Shown here one piece after another: positions 8,696 through 19,342 of a DNA stretch of 64,000 bases; the stretch's first letter is position 1; every line of letters starts with the position of its first letter. The translations under genes were made by a program, and so were the position numbers. Under the pieces are notes generated by a model. The model saw only the letters and a program-made list of their open reading frames with translations. It was not told the origin of the DNA and did not search any database. The stretch is taken from the NCBI RefSeq assembly GCF_005405885.1, contig NZ_BJFL01000026.1, positions 1 through 64,000 on the forward strand. The letters are read 5' to 3'. Source of the DNA: Gandjariella thermophila (GTDB lineage Bacteria > Actinomycetota > Actinomycetes > Mycobacteriales > Pseudonocardiaceae).

Positions 8696-11292
8696 ACCGC
8701 ACCCTCCGCGACCTGCACGGACGCCTGGTCGGCCGGCAGGGACACCACGACGGTGAGCCCGCCGCCCGGGGTGTCCTCGGCGCGGATGGTGCCACCCATC
8801 GCCTCGGTGAAGCCCTTGGCCACGGACAACCCCAGGCCGATGCCGCCCGCCGCGTCCCGGTCGCCGAGCCGCTGGAACGGCGTGAACACCGACTCGGACG
8901 CGCCCTTCGGCAGGCCCGGGCCGTGGTCCACCACGCGCAGTTCGACGGTGCCGCCGTACTCGCTGGCCCGCACCGCCACCGCGGGCTCACCGAGCGGCTC
9001 CGGCAGCCCCTTCCTGGGCACCGGGCGACCGTGCCGCAGCGCGTTGTCCACCAGGTTGGCCACCACACGTTCCAGCAGCCCGGCGTCGGCGAGCACCGGT
9101 GGGAGGCGCTCATCCACGTCCACCGCGACGGTGCGGCCGCCGTCCACCCCGGCCAGTGCCCTGGCCACCACCTCGTCGTAGCCGACCGGGCGAAGCCGCG
9201 GCGCGACCGCGCCGGTGGCCAGCCGGGAGGAGTCGAGCAGGTTGTCCACCAGGCCGGCCAGCCGGTCGGTGGACTCCTCGACGGTGGCCAGCAGTTCCCC
9301 GGTGTCCGCGTCGGACAGCCGCAGCTCGGGGTCGCGCAGGCTGCCGATCGCCGCCTTGATGGAGGTGAGCGGCGTGCGCAGGTCGTGGCCCACCGCCGAG
9401 AGCAGCGCGGTGCGCAGTTCGGTGGTCTCCGCGCGCCGCTGCGCCTCCGCCGCCCGCACGGCCATCCGCTGCTGGCGCAGCGCGAGCAGCGCCTGGCCGG
9501 CGGCGGCCTCCAGCACCCGCCGGTCGGCCGCGGGCAGCGCCCGGCCGCGCAGCGCCAGGTGCACCTCCGGGGTGACCGGCACGTCCACGTCCGCCTCGTC
9601 CGGCTCGTCGCACGGTTCCGGGCCGACGCAGGCCACCCGCTGCCACGTGCCCTCGTGTTTCTCCAGCAGCGCGACGGAGGTGAGCCCGAAGTTCTCCCGC
9701 ACCTTCTCCAGCAGCCGGGCCAGCGGCTCCGGGTGGGTGAGCACGGTGCGCGCGTACGAGGCGAGCAGCGCGGCCTCGGTGCCGGCCCGGGCGGCCTGCT
9801 CGGCCCGCCGGGAGGCCCGGTCCACCACCAGCGACACCAGCACCGCCACGATCACCATCACCACCAGGGCGATCACGTTCTGCGGCTCGTAGATCGTGAC
9901 GCTGTAGAAGGGCTGGGTGAAGAAGACGTCCAGCAGCACGGCCGCGACCGCCGCGGCGAGCAACGCCGGCCCGAGCCCGCCGACGAGCGCCACCACCACC
10001 GTGGCGAGCACGAACGCGACCGCGTCGGTGGCCTGGGAGACGTGGCCGCGGAGCACCGTGCCCAGCCCGGTGACCACGACCGGTAGCACCGGGGCGAGCG
10101 TCCAGCCGGCGAGCTTGCGGCTGCGCGGCAGCACGCCGCGCGCCCACTTCAGGCCACGCCGCCGGGCCGCCTCCTCGTGGGTGACCATGTGCACGTCGAT
10201 CGGGCCGGACGCCTGCACCGTGGTGGCGCCGATGCCCTCCTCGAACAGCCGGGCCAGCCGGGACCGGCGGGAGGTGCCGAGCACGAGTTGGGTGGCGTTG
10301 ACGCCGCGGGCGAAGTCCAGCAGCGCGGTGGGCACGTCGTCGCCGACCACGGTGTGGAAGGTGGCGCCCACGTCCTCGGCCAGCCGGCGGAACCGGCCCA
10401 GCGCGTGAGGCGGGATCCCGGACAGCCCGTCGCCGCGCAGCACGTGCACGACGAGCAGCTCGCCGCCGGCCTTGGTGGCGATCCGCCGAGCCCTGCGGAT
10501 CAGCGTCTCGCTCTCCGGGCCGCCGGTGATCGCTACGACCACCCGTTCCCGGGTCTCCCAGGTGTCGGTGATCTCGTGCTCGGCGCGGTACCGCTGCAGC
10601 GCCACGTCCACCTGGTCGGCCACCCACAGCAGGGCCAGCTCGCGGAGCGCGGTGAGGTTGCCGGTGCGGAAGTAGTTGCCCAGCGCGGCGTCGATCTTGT
10701 GCGCGGCGTAGACGTTGCCGTGCGCCAGCCGGCGGCGCAGCGCCTCCGGGGTGATGTCGACCAGTTCGAGCTGCTCGGCGCGGCGAACCCACTCGTCCGG
10801 CACGGTCTCCCGCTGGGTGATCCCGGTGATCCGCTCCACGACGTCGTTGAGGCTTTCCAGGTGCTGGATGTTCACCGTGGACAGCACGTCGATGCCGGCG
10901 TCCAGCAGTTCGTCGATGTCCTGCCAGCGCTTGGTGTTGCGGGAGCCGGGCACGTTGGTATGCGCCAGCTCGTCCACCAGGGCCACCTCGGGCCGGCGGG
11001 CCAGCACCGCGTCCACGTCCATCTCGGTGAACTCGGTGCCCCGGTGGGTGAGCCGCTGCCGCGGCACCATCTCCAGGCCGTCGAGCAGTTGCGCGGTCTT
11101 GGCGCGGCCATGGGTCTCCACGAACCCGACCACCACGTCGGTGCCCCGCTCGGCACGCCGGTGCGCCTCGCCGAGCATGGCGTAGGTCTTGCCCACGCCG
11201 GGTGCGGCGCCCAGGTAGATGCGCAGCTCACCACGTCGTCGCCTGGTACCCGGTTGCACGTTGTCAGTCTGCGCCTCGTCCGCCTCGGCCAC
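8692..11292 (-). CDS. kdpD: Osmosensitive K+ sensor histidine kinase KdpD
   Basis: Membrane sensor kinase controlling KdpE. The N-terminal KdpD domain has Walker A GAAPGVGKT at about 28-36 and a Walker B-like VALVDELAHTN. A universal-stress (USP) domain follows (VVVAITGGPESETLIRRA), then four membrane helices of the DUF4118 sensor region, a GAF-like segment, the phospho-acceptor H in SAVGHDLRTPLTS and the ATPase domain with NLVDNALRHG and GGIGLGLSVAKG. I prefer the GTG at 11292, preceded by a GGGGTGAGAG stretch; an in-frame GTG at 11340 would add 16 residues but lacks a ribosome site. The gene lies 57 bases behind kdpC and is cotranscribed. Confidence 0.95.
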   Translation of the reverse strand: MAEADEAQTDNVQPGTRRRRGELRIYLGAAPGVGKTYAMLGEAHRRAERGTDVVVGFVETHGRAKTAQLLDGLEMVPRQRLTHRGTEFTEMDVDAVLARRPEVALVDELAHTNVPGSRNTKRWQDIDELLDAGIDVLSTVNIQHLESLNDVVERITGITQRETVPDEWVRRAEQLELVDITPEALRRRLAHGNVYAAHKIDAALGNYFRTGNLTALRELALLWVADQVDVALQRYRAEHEITDTWETRERVVVAITGGPESETLIRRARRIATKAGGELLVVHVLRGDGLSGIPPHALGRFRRLAEDVGATFHTVVGDDVPTALLDFARGVNATQLVLGTSRRSRLARLFEEGIGATTVQASGPIDVHMVTHEEAARRRGLKWARGVLPRSRKLAGWTLAPVLPVVVTGLGTVLRGHVSQATDAVAFVLATVVVALVGGLGPALLAAAVAAVLLDVFFTQPFYSVTIYEPQNVIALVVMVIVAVLVSLVVDRASRRAEQAARAGTEAALLASYARTVLTHPEPLARLLEKVRENFGLTSVALLEKHEGTWQRVACVGPEPCDEPDEADVDVPVTPEVHLALRGRALPAADRRVLEAAAGQALLALRQQRMAVRAAEAQRRAETTELRTALLSAVGHDLRTPLTSIKAAIGSLRDPELRLSDADTGELLATVEESTDRLAGLVDNLLDSSRLATGAVAPRLRPVGYDEVVARALAGVDGGRTVAVDVDERLPPVLADAGLLERVVANLVDNALRHGRPVPRKGLPEPLGEPAVAVRASEYGGTVELRVVDHGPGLPKGASESVFTPFQRLGDRDAAGGIGLGLSVAKGFTEAMGGTIRAEDTPGGGLTVVVSLPADQASVQVAEGAV

Positions 11293-11349
11293 AGCTCTCA
11301 CCCCGCTGGTCACCGGTGGGCACGGACCCGCCGCACCCACCGGGAGTAG

Positions 11350-11982
11350 TCAGTGCTGGACTGCCTGGCGCACGGCCAGGTTGAGGTCGAGCACGTTCAC
11401 CGCCGGCTCGCCGAGCACGCCCAGCACCCGGCCGCGCACATGCCCGTCGACGATCTGGCGCACCACCTGCTCGGGCAGCCCGTTCACCCGGGCCACCCGC
11501 GCCACCTGGAGGTCGGCGTAGGCCGGGCTGATGTCCGGGTCGACCCCGGAGGCGGACGCGGTCACCGCGTCCACCGGCACCGCCGCCTCGGGCACGCCCT
11601 CCCGGTCGGCGATCGCCGCCCTGCGCTTTCGCACCAGATCGACCAGCTTGGCGTTGTCCGCGGCGAGGTTGGACCCGCCCGAGGTGGACGGGTCACCGGG
11701 CCCGAGCGGGTCGTTGGCCGACGCCGAGGGTCGGGTGTGGAACCACGGGTCGTGCGCCGGGTCCGCCGCGGTGAGGTCCACGCCGATCAGCGCGGAGCCC
11801 ACCGGCCGCCCGCCGGCCCGCACGACCGAGCCCTCGGCCTTGCCGACCAGGCCGGGTGCCCGGCTGACACCCCACACCGCCAGCGGGTAGAGCACGCCGG
11901 TGACCACGGTCAGCACCAGCAGCAGCCGCAGGCCGGCGCCGGTCTGCCGGACAAGAGACGAGAACCAACGCACCAGAATCAC
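11350..11982 (-). CDS. kdpC: K+-transporting ATPase subunit KdpC
   Basis: 210-residue accessory subunit of the KdpFABC pump. It has one N-terminal membrane helix ([20 protein letters not shown] at about 18-37) and a periplasm-like domain with the conserved [20 protein letters not shown] and [20 protein letters not shown] segments. It stabilises the pump complex and increases ATP affinity. The ATG overlaps the kdpB stop (ATGA), as is usual in kdp operons. Confidence 0.96.
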   Translation of the reverse strand: MILVRWFSSLVRQTGAGLRLLLVLTVVTGVLYPLAVWGVSRAPGLVGKAEGSVVRAGGRPVGSALIGVDLTAADPAHDPWFHTRPSASANDPLGPGDPSTSGGSNLAADNAKLVDLVRKRRAAIADREGVPEAAVPVDAVTASASGVDPDISPAYADLQVARVARVNGLPEQVVRQIVDGHVRGRVLGVLGEPAVNVLDLNLAVRQAVQH

Positions 11983-14090
11983 CCGATTCCCGGCAGCAGA
12001 CGGACCACCAGATCGACCAGCCAGATGCCCACGAAGGGCACGATGATCCCGCCCACGCCGTAGATCAGCAGGTTGCGCCGCAGCAACGCCGTGGCCGTGG
12101 TCGGCCGGTAGCGCACGCCACGCAGCGCGAGCGGGATGAGCGCCACGATGATCAGCGCGTTGAAGATCACCGCGGACAGGATCGCGGACTGCGGGCTGTG
12201 CAGCCGCATGATGTTCAACTTGCCCAGCTGCGGGTAGATGGCCACGAACATCGCCGGTAGGATCGCGAAGTACTTCGCCAGGTCGTTGGCGATGGAGAAG
12301 GTGGTCAGCGCACCGCGGGTGATCAGCAACTGCTTGCCGATCTCCACGATCTCGATCAGCTTGGTCGGGTCCGAGTCGAGATCGACCATGTTGCCGGCCT
12401 CCTTGGCCGCCATGGTCCCGGTGTTCATCGCCACGCCGACGTCGGCCTGGGCCAGCGCCGGCGCGTCGTTGGTGCCGTCACCGGTCATCGCGACCAGCTT
12501 GCCGCCCTCCTGCTCCCTGCGGATCAGGGCCATCTTGTCCTCGGGCCTGGCCTCGGCGAGGAAGTCGTCCACGCCGGCCTCCTCCGCGATGGCCTTCGCG
12601 GTGAGCGGGTTGTCGCCGGTGATCATGACGGTTTTGATGCCCATCGCGCGCAGCTCCGCGAACCGCTGCCGCATGCCCTTCTTGACCACGTCCGACAGCC
12701 GGATCACCCCGCGCACCACGGCGGCGCCGTTGGTCGACTCGGCCACCACCAGCGGGGTGCCGCCCTGCTGGCTGATCTCGTCGACGATCCGGTGCACCTC
12801 CTCCGGCACCGATCCGCCGTGCTCGGCCACCCACGTACGGACCGCGCTGGCCGCACCCTTGCGCACCCGCCGGCCGTTGAGGTCGGCGCCGCTCATCCGG
12901 GTCTGCGCGGTGAACGGGACGAACTCCGCGGACCGCTCGCCCGCCTGCGGTTCGCCGGGCAGCCCGTGCTCGCGGGCGCACAACGCGACGATGCTGCGCC
13001 CCTCCGGGGTGCCGTCGGCCAGGCTGGACAGCCGGGCGGCGCCGGCCAGATCGTCCAGTGTGGACGATCCGACCGGGATCAGCTCGGTGGCCTGCCGGTT
13101 GCCGTAGGTGATGGTGCCGGTCTTGTCCAGCAGCAGGGTGTCCACGTCTCCGGCGGCCTCCACCGCCCGCCCGGACATGGCGAGCACGTTGCGCTGCACC
13201 AACCGGTCCATGCCGGCGATGCCGATGGCGGACAGCAGCGCGCCGATCGTGGTCGGGATCAGGCACACCAGCAGCGCGGTCAGCACGATCACCGACTGCT
13301 GCGCGCCCGAGTAGCCGGCCATCGGCTGCAGCGCCACCACCGCGAGCAGGAAGATGATGGTCAGCACCGCCAGCAGGATGGTCAGCGCGATCTCGTTCGG
13401 CGTCTTCTGCCGCGCCGCGCCCTCCACCAGCGCGATCATCCGGTCCACGAAGGACTCACCGGGCCTGGTGGAGATCCGCACCACGATCCGGTCGGACAGC
13501 ACCGTGGTGCCCCCGGTAACCGCGGACCGGTCACCGCCGGACTCCCGGATCACCGGGGCGGACTCGCCGGTGATCGCCGACTCGTCCACGGTGGCGATGC
13601 CGTCGATGACCTCCCCGTCACCGGGAATCACCTCGCCGGCCTCCACCACCACGGTGTCGCCGACCCGTAGCTCGGTGCCGGGCACCCGTTCCTCGGTCCC
13701 GTCCTCGCGCAACCGGCGGGCGACGGTCTCCTTCTTGGTGCGCCGCAGGGTTTCCGCCTGCGCCTTGCCGCGGCCCTCGGCGACCGCCTCGGCCAGGTTG
13801 GCGAACACCACGGTGAACCACAGCCAGGCCGCCACCCCGACGGTGAAAGCGCCCGGCTGGCCGATGGCGAACACCGTCACCAGCACCGAGCCCACCCACA
13901 CCACGAACATGACGGGGTTCTTCAACTGGTGGCGGGGGTTGAGCTTGCGCAACGCGTCCGGCAGCGAGACCAGCAACTGCCGCGGGTTGAACACCCCGGC
14001 CGACACCCGGCCGACGTTCCGCAGGTGCCGCTCGCGCGCCTCGTCGATCGTCCGCTGTGGACGGTCGTGGTCGTGCAGGGTGGTCGTCAT
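11979..14090 (-). CDS. kdpB: K+-transporting P-type ATPase subunit KdpB
   Basis: 703-residue catalytic subunit that hydrolyses ATP to energise potassium uptake. The actuator domain carries TGES at 174-177, the membrane core [15 protein letters not shown] at 276-290, the phosphorylated aspartate D322 in LDKTGT, and the hinge motif [18 protein letters not shown]. Length is normal for KdpB. The leader (14091-14130) holds a GGAGAAG ribosome site, and a 20-base part of it is duplicated at 48554-48573. It lies 40 bases behind kdpA. Confidence 0.97.
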   Translation of the reverse strand: MTTTLHDHDRPQRTIDEARERHLRNVGRVSAGVFNPRQLLVSLPDALRKLNPRHQLKNPVMFVVWVGSVLVTVFAIGQPGAFTVGVAAWLWFTVVFANLAEAVAEGRGKAQAETLRRTKKETVARRLREDGTEERVPGTELRVGDTVVVEAGEVIPGDGEVIDGIATVDESAITGESAPVIRESGGDRSAVTGGTTVLSDRIVVRISTRPGESFVDRMIALVEGAARQKTPNEIALTILLAVLTIIFLLAVVALQPMAGYSGAQQSVIVLTALLVCLIPTTIGALLSAIGIAGMDRLVQRNVLAMSGRAVEAAGDVDTLLLDKTGTITYGNRQATELIPVGSSTLDDLAGAARLSSLADGTPEGRSIVALCAREHGLPGEPQAGERSAEFVPFTAQTRMSGADLNGRRVRKGAASAVRTWVAEHGGSVPEEVHRIVDEISQQGGTPLVVAESTNGAAVVRGVIRLSDVVKKGMRQRFAELRAMGIKTVMITGDNPLTAKAIAEEAGVDDFLAEARPEDKMALIRREQEGGKLVAMTGDGTNDAPALAQADVGVAMNTGTMAAKEAGNMVDLDSDPTKLIEIVEIGKQLLITRGALTTFSIANDLAKYFAILPAMFVAIYPQLGKLNIMRLHSPQSAILSAVIFNALIIVALIPLALRGVRYRPTTATALLRRNLLIYGVGGIIVPFVGIWLVDLVVRLLPGIG

Positions 14091-14130
14091 GCTGTCTTCT
14101 CCGCGAGTCCGCGCGCCGATACCGGAACCG

Positions 14131-15792
14131 TCATGCCAATGCCTCCGCGATGGGGCCGAGCGCCAGCGCCGGGACGAAGGTCAGCGCGGCGACCAGCAGG
14201 GCGGCGCCGGTGAGCATCGTGGCGAACAGCGGGCCGGTGGTGGGCAGCGTGCCGGCCGTCTCCGGCACCTTCCGCTGCGCGGCCAGCGAGCCGGCGAGCG
14301 CCAGCGTGGCCAGGATCGGCACGAACCGCCCGAAGACCATCGCGATGCCCAGGGTGGACTGGTAGAAGTCGTTGGTCACGGTCAGCCCGGCGAACGCGCT
14401 GCCGTTGTTGTTGGCCGTCGAGGTGTAGGCGTAGAGCACCTCGGACAGCCCGTGCGCACCGGAGTTGGTCAGCGAGCTACCGGTCACCGCGGGCAGCGCC
14501 AGCGCCAGCCCGGTGCCGACCAGCACCAGCAGCGGCATGGCCAGGATGGAGATCGACGCGAAGGTGACCTCCCGCCGGCCCAGCTTCTTGCCCAGGTACT
14601 CCGGCGTGCGGCCGACCATCAGCCCGGCCAGGAACACCGCGATGATCGCCAGCACCAGGATGCCGTAGACGCCGGTGCCCACCCCGCCCGGCGAGATCTC
14701 CCCGAGCAGCATGTGGAACAGCGGCCCGGCCCCGCCCAGCCCGCTGTAGCTGTCGTGCATCGAGTTCACCGCGCCGGTGGACGTGCCCGTGGTGCTGGTG
14801 GCGAACAGCGTCGAGGACGGGATACCGAAGCGCGTCTCCTTGCCCTCCATCGCCGCGCCGGCCAGCCGCGCGGCCGGGCCGTTCGGGTGCGCCTCCGCCC
14901 ACCACGTCACGGTCAGGATGCCGGTCCAGAACACCGCCATCACACCCAGCAGCACGTGACCCTGGCGCGGGTTGCCGACCATCACCCCGACGGTCCGGGT
15001 CAGGCTGACCGGGATCACCAGCAGCAGGAAGATCTCGACCAGGTTCGACCACGCGTTGGGGTTCTCGAACGGGTGCGCCGAGTTGGCGTTGAAGATGCCG
15101 CCGCCGTTGGTGCCGAGTTCCTTGATGGCCTCCTCGCTCGCCGAGGGCGCGAGCGCGATGGTGTGCTGCGCGCCGTCCAGCCCGGTCACCGACACCCCGG
15201 AGCGCAGGCTCATCGCCGCGCCCAGGCCGACCAGCACGATGGCGAAGGCGAACGAGATCGGCAGCAGGATCCGTACCGTCGCCCGGGTGAGGTCCACCCA
15301 GACATTGCCCAACCGGTCGGTGCGGAACCGCACGAAACCGCGGATCACCGCGACCGCGACCGCCATGCCCATCGCCGCGGAGACGAAGTTCTGCACGGTC
15401 AGCCCGGCCATCGCCACGGTGTCTCCCATGACCTGCTCGGGCACGTAGGACTGCCAGTTGGTGTTGGTGGTGAAGCTGACCGCGGTGTTGAACGCCATCC
15501 CCGGCGGGATGGAGCGGCCGAAGTTCAGCGGCAGCAGCGGCTGGAACCGCTGGATCAGGTACAGCAGCAGCGCGGAGACGAAACCGAAGCCCAGCACGCC
15601 CGCGGCGTAGGTGGGCCAGCGCTGCTCCGAGTCCGGGTTCACCCGTACCAGCCGGTAGATCGCCTGCTCCACCCGCCAGTGCTTCTCGGTGGTGAACACG
15701 TGCGCCAGGTAGCCGCCGAACGGCCGGTACACCACGGCCAGGGCCACCACGAGGAGGCCGACCTGCGCCAGGCCGGCCACGATGTCCGTCAT
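14131..15792 (-). CDS. kdpA: K+-transporting ATPase channel subunit KdpA
   Basis: 553-residue membrane subunit with about ten helices that binds and guides K+. Selectivity-filter-like loops are visible: [31 protein letters not shown], and later [13 protein letters not shown]. The ATG at 15792 is chosen because GCGGAGGCG lies upstream and the protein then begins with the usual hydrophobic helix ([18 protein letters not shown]). The longer frame starting at 15864 would overlap kdpF. Confidence 0.95.
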   Translation of the reverse strand: MTDIVAGLAQVGLLVVALAVVYRPFGGYLAHVFTTEKHWRVEQAIYRLVRVNPDSEQRWPTYAAGVLGFGFVSALLLYLIQRFQPLLPLNFGRSIPPGMAFNTAVSFTTNTNWQSYVPEQVMGDTVAMAGLTVQNFVSAAMGMAVAVAVIRGFVRFRTDRLGNVWVDLTRATVRILLPISFAFAIVLVGLGAAMSLRSGVSVTGLDGAQHTIALAPSASEEAIKELGTNGGGIFNANSAHPFENPNAWSNLVEIFLLLVIPVSLTRTVGVMVGNPRQGHVLLGVMAVFWTGILTVTWWAEAHPNGPAARLAGAAMEGKETRFGIPSSTLFATSTTGTSTGAVNSMHDSYSGLGGAGPLFHMLLGEISPGGVGTGVYGILVLAIIAVFLAGLMVGRTPEYLGKKLGRREVTFASISILAMPLLVLVGTGLALALPAVTGSSLTNSGAHGLSEVLYAYTSTANNNGSAFAGLTVTNDFYQSTLGIAMVFGRFVPILATLALAGSLAAQRKVPETAGTLPTTGPLFATMLTGAALLVAALTFVPALALGPIAEALA

Positions 15793-15830
15793 GACTGGCG
15801 CCTCCGCTGCAACGAACACGTCGGCGCGCA

Positions 15831-15932
15831 TCAGAACTTCTCCGGTCGGATCAGCGCGTAGCACAGGTAGATGATCAGCAGCAACGCGAGCACGCCCCCC
15901 ACGGCGTTCGCGACAGCCCCGGAACCGCTCAC
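15831..15932 (-). CDS. kdpF: K+-transporting ATPase small subunit KdpF
   Basis: 33-residue single-helix peptide (core AVGGVLALLLIIYLCYALIR, ending PEKF) that stabilises the Kdp complex. Too short for many gene finders. It starts at a GTG with GGAGCGG upstream. The start overlaps the stop of a second small membrane peptide as GTGA, and kdpA follows 38 bases later. Confidence 0.9.
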   Translation of the reverse strand: MSGSGAVANAVGGVLALLLIIYLCYALIRPEKF

Positions 15933-16012
15933 AGCCGCTCCAGTCCGCGCAGCGTCAACGCGAGCAGCAGGAACATTCCGATCAGGAGCGCCACGTACAG
16001 CACGTCGGCCAT
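15929..16012 (-). CDS. 27-residue membrane peptide encoded before kdpF
   Basis: An ATG at 16012 preceded by a strong purine-rich site (GGAAGAGGAGGCGG) opens a 27-codon frame encoding MADVLYVALLIGMFLLLALT, then a short tail ending RGLERL. It is a single hydrophobic helix with a basic/acidic end. Its TGA overlaps the kdpF start as GTGA, which strongly suggests translation and coupling to the Kdp operon. I do not know a characterised function; a small extra subunit or regulator of KdpFABC, or a leader whose translation gates kdpF, are both possible. The ribosome site and overlap are seen; the role is inferred. Confidence 0.7.
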   Translation of the reverse strand: MADVLYVALLIGMFLLLALTLRGLERL

Positions 16013-16186
16013 GTGTGCGCCGCCTCCTCTTCCGGTACAGGATCGGCCGCCCCGGCGACGGCCGTCGCGGTCCCAGCGTGCGTACCCGCACCCGGCGCGC
16101 GGTACCGCGCTGACACGTCCTTAACGGCGGCACACGGCGCCGCTTACGGGACTCTGATACGCCGAGTGACCTGCCACACCACCAGA

Positions 16187-16549
16187 TCAGGACCGGGGGC
16201 GGGCGACGTGATTCCGGAACGCCGCGCCGACCGCCGTGGCGACGAGCGCGACGACCACGAGGAGCGCCGCGGCCTGCGCTGAGTACTCGGTCAGCACGAG
16301 ATGCCCGGCGCGGCCGAGAACGAACCCGTCGTACAGCGCCCAGCACGCGGCTCCGGTCGCCACGGCGCCCGCCGTGGTGGTCACCGCCGACGCGCATGCC
16401 ACGGTCGCCGCCAACGCGACCAGCGCCGCCGCGGGCACGTGGGTCGCGCCCGCCGCGACCGCGACCATGGTGGTCACGCTGCCCGCGGCGAAGCCCAGCG
16501 GGAAGCCGAACCCCACCTCGAGCCGTGGCCAGGACACCGCGGTGCGCAT
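16187..16549 (-). CDS. Small membrane protein of unknown function
   Basis: About 120 residues with three or four hydrophobic segments (VGFGFPLGFAAGSVTTMVAV, ALVALAATVACASAVTTTAG, AAALLVVVALVATAVGAAF) and few charges. It starts at ATG 16549 (a GTG precedes it directly). It reads toward the Kdp operon, about 175 bases upstream of the 27-residue peptide, but whether it is cotranscribed is unknown. No named domain is recognised. Confidence 0.65.
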   Translation of the reverse strand: MRTAVSWPRLEVGFGFPLGFAAGSVTTMVAVAAGATHVPAAALVALAATVACASAVTTTAGAVATGAACWALYDGFVLGRAGHLVLTEYSAQAAALLVVVALVATAVGAAFRNHVARPRS

Positions 16550-16882
16550 CACCCGTCCAGTGCACCGCCCGGGGCGCTCCGCCGGGCCGGTACTGCCGCC
16601 GTCTTGACGGGCGACGGCCGCATCTTGACGCCGCGTTGACGCCGCCTACCGGACGCGCGGTTGAGCCGCACGCCCCCTGACTTCGGCCGGCGTCGCGCCG
16701 ACCGAGGAACGTGACAAACGACACGTTCGCCGATCCGGTCGGTCCGACCAGCGGCGACACAGCGCGTCGCGAACCGATCACTCGATGACCACTGGCGGTG
16801 GCATGCACGCAGATAGTTTCATAGCCGAAGAAAGTTGTTACCGTGGCGCAATAGCGGCGAAATGACGACGGGGAGGACCAAC
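16550..16882. other. Divergent intergenic region upstream of asnB
   Basis: About 330 bases without a convincing gene. It must contain promoters for asnB (+) and the small membrane protein (-). The part near 16810-16860 is AT-richer, as expected of a promoter, but no consensus boxes are clear enough to call. The last bases hold the GGGGAGGA site of asnB. Confidence 0.5.
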
Positions 16883-18721
16883 GTGTGTGGCATCGCCGGC
16901 TGGGTCTCGTTCGACCGTGACCTGGCCACCGAGCGGGCAACGGTCGACGCGATGACCGAGACGATGGCGTGCCGGGGACCGGACGCCCGGGGGACCTGGA
17001 TTGACGGGCCCGCCGCGCTCGGCCACCGCCGGCTCGCGGTGATCGACATCGAGGGTGGCGCCCAGCCGATGAGCGTGGACACCCCGGACGGCGCGGTGGC
17101 CATGACCTACAGCGGCGAGGCGTACAACTACGCCGAACTGAAGGAGGAGCTGCGGCGGCGTGGCCACCGGTTCCGCACCGAGAGCGACACCGAGGTCGTG
17201 CTCCACGGCTACCTGGAGTGGGGCGAGGCCGTGGTCGACCGGCTCAACGGCATGTACGCCTTCGCCATCTGGGACTCCCGGACCCGCAGGCTGGTCATGG
17301 TCCGCGACCGGATGGGCATCAAGCCGTTCTACTTCTACCGCACCCCGGACGGGGTCCTCTTCGGCTCCGAACCCAAGGCGATCCTGGCCAATCCGCTGGC
17401 CAAGCGGGTGGTGGACGCGGACGGCCTGCGCGAGCTGATGAGCTTCAGCAAGACGCCGGGACACGCGATCTGGTCCGGCATGCGCGAGGTGGTGCCCGGC
17501 ACCCTGGTCGTGGTGGACGCGGACGGGCTCCGCGAGCGAACCTACTGGAAGCTTTCGACCCGGGAGCACACCGACGACCAGGACACCACCGTCGGCCGGG
17601 TACGCGAGCTGCTGGACGACATCGTGCGCCGGCAACTCGTCGCCGACGTGCCGCGCTGCGTGCTGCTCTCCGGCGGCCTGGACTCCAGCGCCATCACCGC
17701 GCTGTCCGCGCGGCAACTGGCCGCGCACGACGAGAAGGTGCGCAGCTTCGCGGTCGACTTCGTCGGCCAGGCGGAGAACTTCAAGCCGGACGACCTGCGG
17801 GCCACCCCGGACACGCCGTACGTGCACGACGTGGCGCAGCACGTCGCCTCGCAGCACCGGGACATCGTGCTGGACCACCACACGCTCGCCGATCCGGAGG
17901 TGCGCCGCGCCGTGATCCGCGCACGGGACATCCCCGCCGGCCTCGGTGACCTGGACGCCTCGCTGTACCTGCTGTTCAAGGCGATCCGCGAGCACTCGAC
18001 GGTGGCACTGTCCGGCGAGTCCGCCGACGAGGTGTTCGGCGGCTACGCGTGGTTCCACGACCCGGCGATCCAGCGGGCCGACACGTTCCCGTGGCTGGCG
18101 CACCGGATGATGGCCGAATCCAACCGGATGCGGCTGCTGGAACCGGGCCTGGAAAGCCGGCTCGACATGTTCGGCTACATCCAGGACCGGTACCGCGAGG
18201 CGGTCGCCGAGGTGGAACCGCTGCCCGGGGCGGACGAGCACGAGCAACGCATGCGGGTCATCAGCTACCTGCACCTCACCCGGTTCGTCCGGGTGCTGCT
18301 GGACCGCAAGGACCGGATGAGCATGGCCGTCGGCCTGGAGGTCCGGGTGCCGTTCTGCGACCACCGCCTAGTCGAGTACGTCTACAACACCCCGTGGTCA
18401 CTGAAGACCTTCGACGGCCGAGAGAAGAGCCTGCTCCGGCACGCCACCCAGGACGTGCTGCCGCGGTCGGTGGTGCAGCGGGTGAAGAGCCCGTACCCGT
18501 CCACTCAGGACCCGCACTACGCGGGCGCGTTGCAGCAGCTCGGCAAGGAGTTGCTGGCCGAGCCGAGCCACCCGATCTTCCAGCTGGTGAACCGGTCCTG
18601 GCTGGACGAGACGCTGCAGCTCGACCCGGCCGCGATGCCGGCCATCGTGCGGAACGGCCTGGACCGGGTGCTGGACATCGCGACTTGGTTCGACCTTTAC
18701 TCTCCACAGGTCAGGCTGTGA
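16883..18721 (+). CDS. asnB: Asparagine synthase, glutamine-hydrolysing
   Basis: 612-residue class II glutamine amidotransferase. After removal of the start residue the protein begins with the catalytic Cys2 of CGIAGW. The glutaminase domain (about 1-210) has RGPDARGTW, LGHRRLAVIDI, YSGEAYNYAEL and RDRMGIKPFYF. The synthetase domain carries the ATP PP-loop SGGLDSS at about 263-269 and LSGESADEVFGGYAWF. The GTG at 16883 places Cys at position 2 and follows GGGGAGGACC. It is transcribed alone, followed by a copy of the structured repeat whose first bases include its stop codon. AsnB makes asparagine for growth; a specialised amidation role cannot be excluded. Confidence 0.95.
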   Translation: MCGIAGWVSFDRDLATERATVDAMTETMACRGPDARGTWIDGPAALGHRRLAVIDIEGGAQPMSVDTPDGAVAMTYSGEAYNYAELKEELRRRGHRFRTESDTEVVLHGYLEWGEAVVDRLNGMYAFAIWDSRTRRLVMVRDRMGIKPFYFYRTPDGVLFGSEPKAILANPLAKRVVDADGLRELMSFSKTPGHAIWSGMREVVPGTLVVVDADGLRERTYWKLSTREHTDDQDTTVGRVRELLDDIVRRQLVADVPRCVLLSGGLDSSAITALSARQLAAHDEKVRSFAVDFVGQAENFKPDDLRATPDTPYVHDVAQHVASQHRDIVLDHHTLADPEVRRAVIRARDIPAGLGDLDASLYLLFKAIREHSTVALSGESADEVFGGYAWFHDPAIQRADTFPWLAHRMMAESNRMRLLEPGLESRLDMFGYIQDRYREAVAEVEPLPGADEHEQRMRVISYLHLTRFVRVLLDRKDRMSMAVGLEVRVPFCDHRLVEYVYNTPWSLKTFDGREKSLLRHATQDVLPRSVVQRVKSPYPSTQDPHYAGALQQLGKELLAEPSHPIFQLVNRSWLDETLQLDPAAMPAIVRNGLDRVLDIATWFDLYSPQVRL

Positions 18722-18834
18722 GCGTTGTTCAGAGCCGGTCCAGCGACCACGGGCCGCCCGGCCCGTGCGAGCGGCCGGTGTGGTGACGGTGCGTGTGGAC
18801 CGCCCGAACGCGCTGAACGACGTGAACTTCTGAA
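18718..18834 (+). repeat. Structured intergenic repeat, copy A
   Basis: One of four related 100-117 base elements (others at 20366, 32886 and 40785). Here it lies between asnB and the marR gene in transcription orientation. The first bases GTGAGCG overlap the asnB stop. Outer arms CGTTGTTCAG (18723-18732) and CTGAACGACG (18813-18822) pair with one G-T. A perfect inner hairpin CACGGGCC (18748-18755), loop GCCC, GGCCCGTG (18760-18767) is followed by the shared run CGGCCGGTGTGGTGACGG. Confidence 0.8.
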
Positions 18835-18885
18835 CAGGGCACGGTGCTGACCGGCCGGCGGTCGGTGACGTGGGCGGAGGCGAAC

Positions 18886-19326
18886 ATGGCTGGCGATGCG
18901 GGTGACCAGGAGGCGTTCCAGTTCGTGCTGGCGCTGCACCGCCTGCTCCGCACGCTCCGCCGCGAGGCCCCGGCCGCCGGCCTGTCGCCGACCCAGGTGA
19001 TCGTGCTGGCGCAGCTGGTCACCACCGGCCCGCTACGCCTCGGCGAGCTGGCCGCCCAGGTGCCGTGCTCGCAACCCACCGCGACCACCGTGGTGCGCGG
19101 GCTGGAGGCGGCCGGGCTGGTGCGCCGCGAACCCGACCCCGCCGACCGCAGGGCGATCCGGGTGATGGCCACCGAGGAGGGCAAGGAGCAGATGGTCTCC
19201 ATGGCCTACGGGCAGGCCGAGACCCTGGCCAAGCGGATGGCGCTGCTGGAGCCGCGGGAACGGGAGCTGCTGGCCGCCGTCCAGCCGGTGCTGCTCCGCC
19301 TCGCCGCCCCGGACGACTGCGGATGA
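18886..19326 (+). CDS. MarR-family transcriptional regulator
   Basis: 146-residue winged-helix repressor. The recognition helix region reads LGELAAQVPCSQPTATTVVRGLEAAGLVRR and the wing REPDPADRRAIRVMATEEG, both typical of MarR. It starts at ATG 18886 with GGAGGCG upstream. Its target genes are not evident: asnB lies upstream in the same direction and mutM converges downstream. Ligand unknown. Confidence 0.88.
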   Translation: MAGDAGDQEAFQFVLALHRLLRTLRREAPAAGLSPTQVIVLAQLVTTGPLRLGELAAQVPCSQPTATTVVRGLEAAGLVRREPDPADRRAIRVMATEEGKEQMVSMAYGQAETLAKRMALLEPRERELLAAVQPVLLRLAAPDDCG

Positions 19327-19342
19327 CCGGTCCCGCCCGTCT

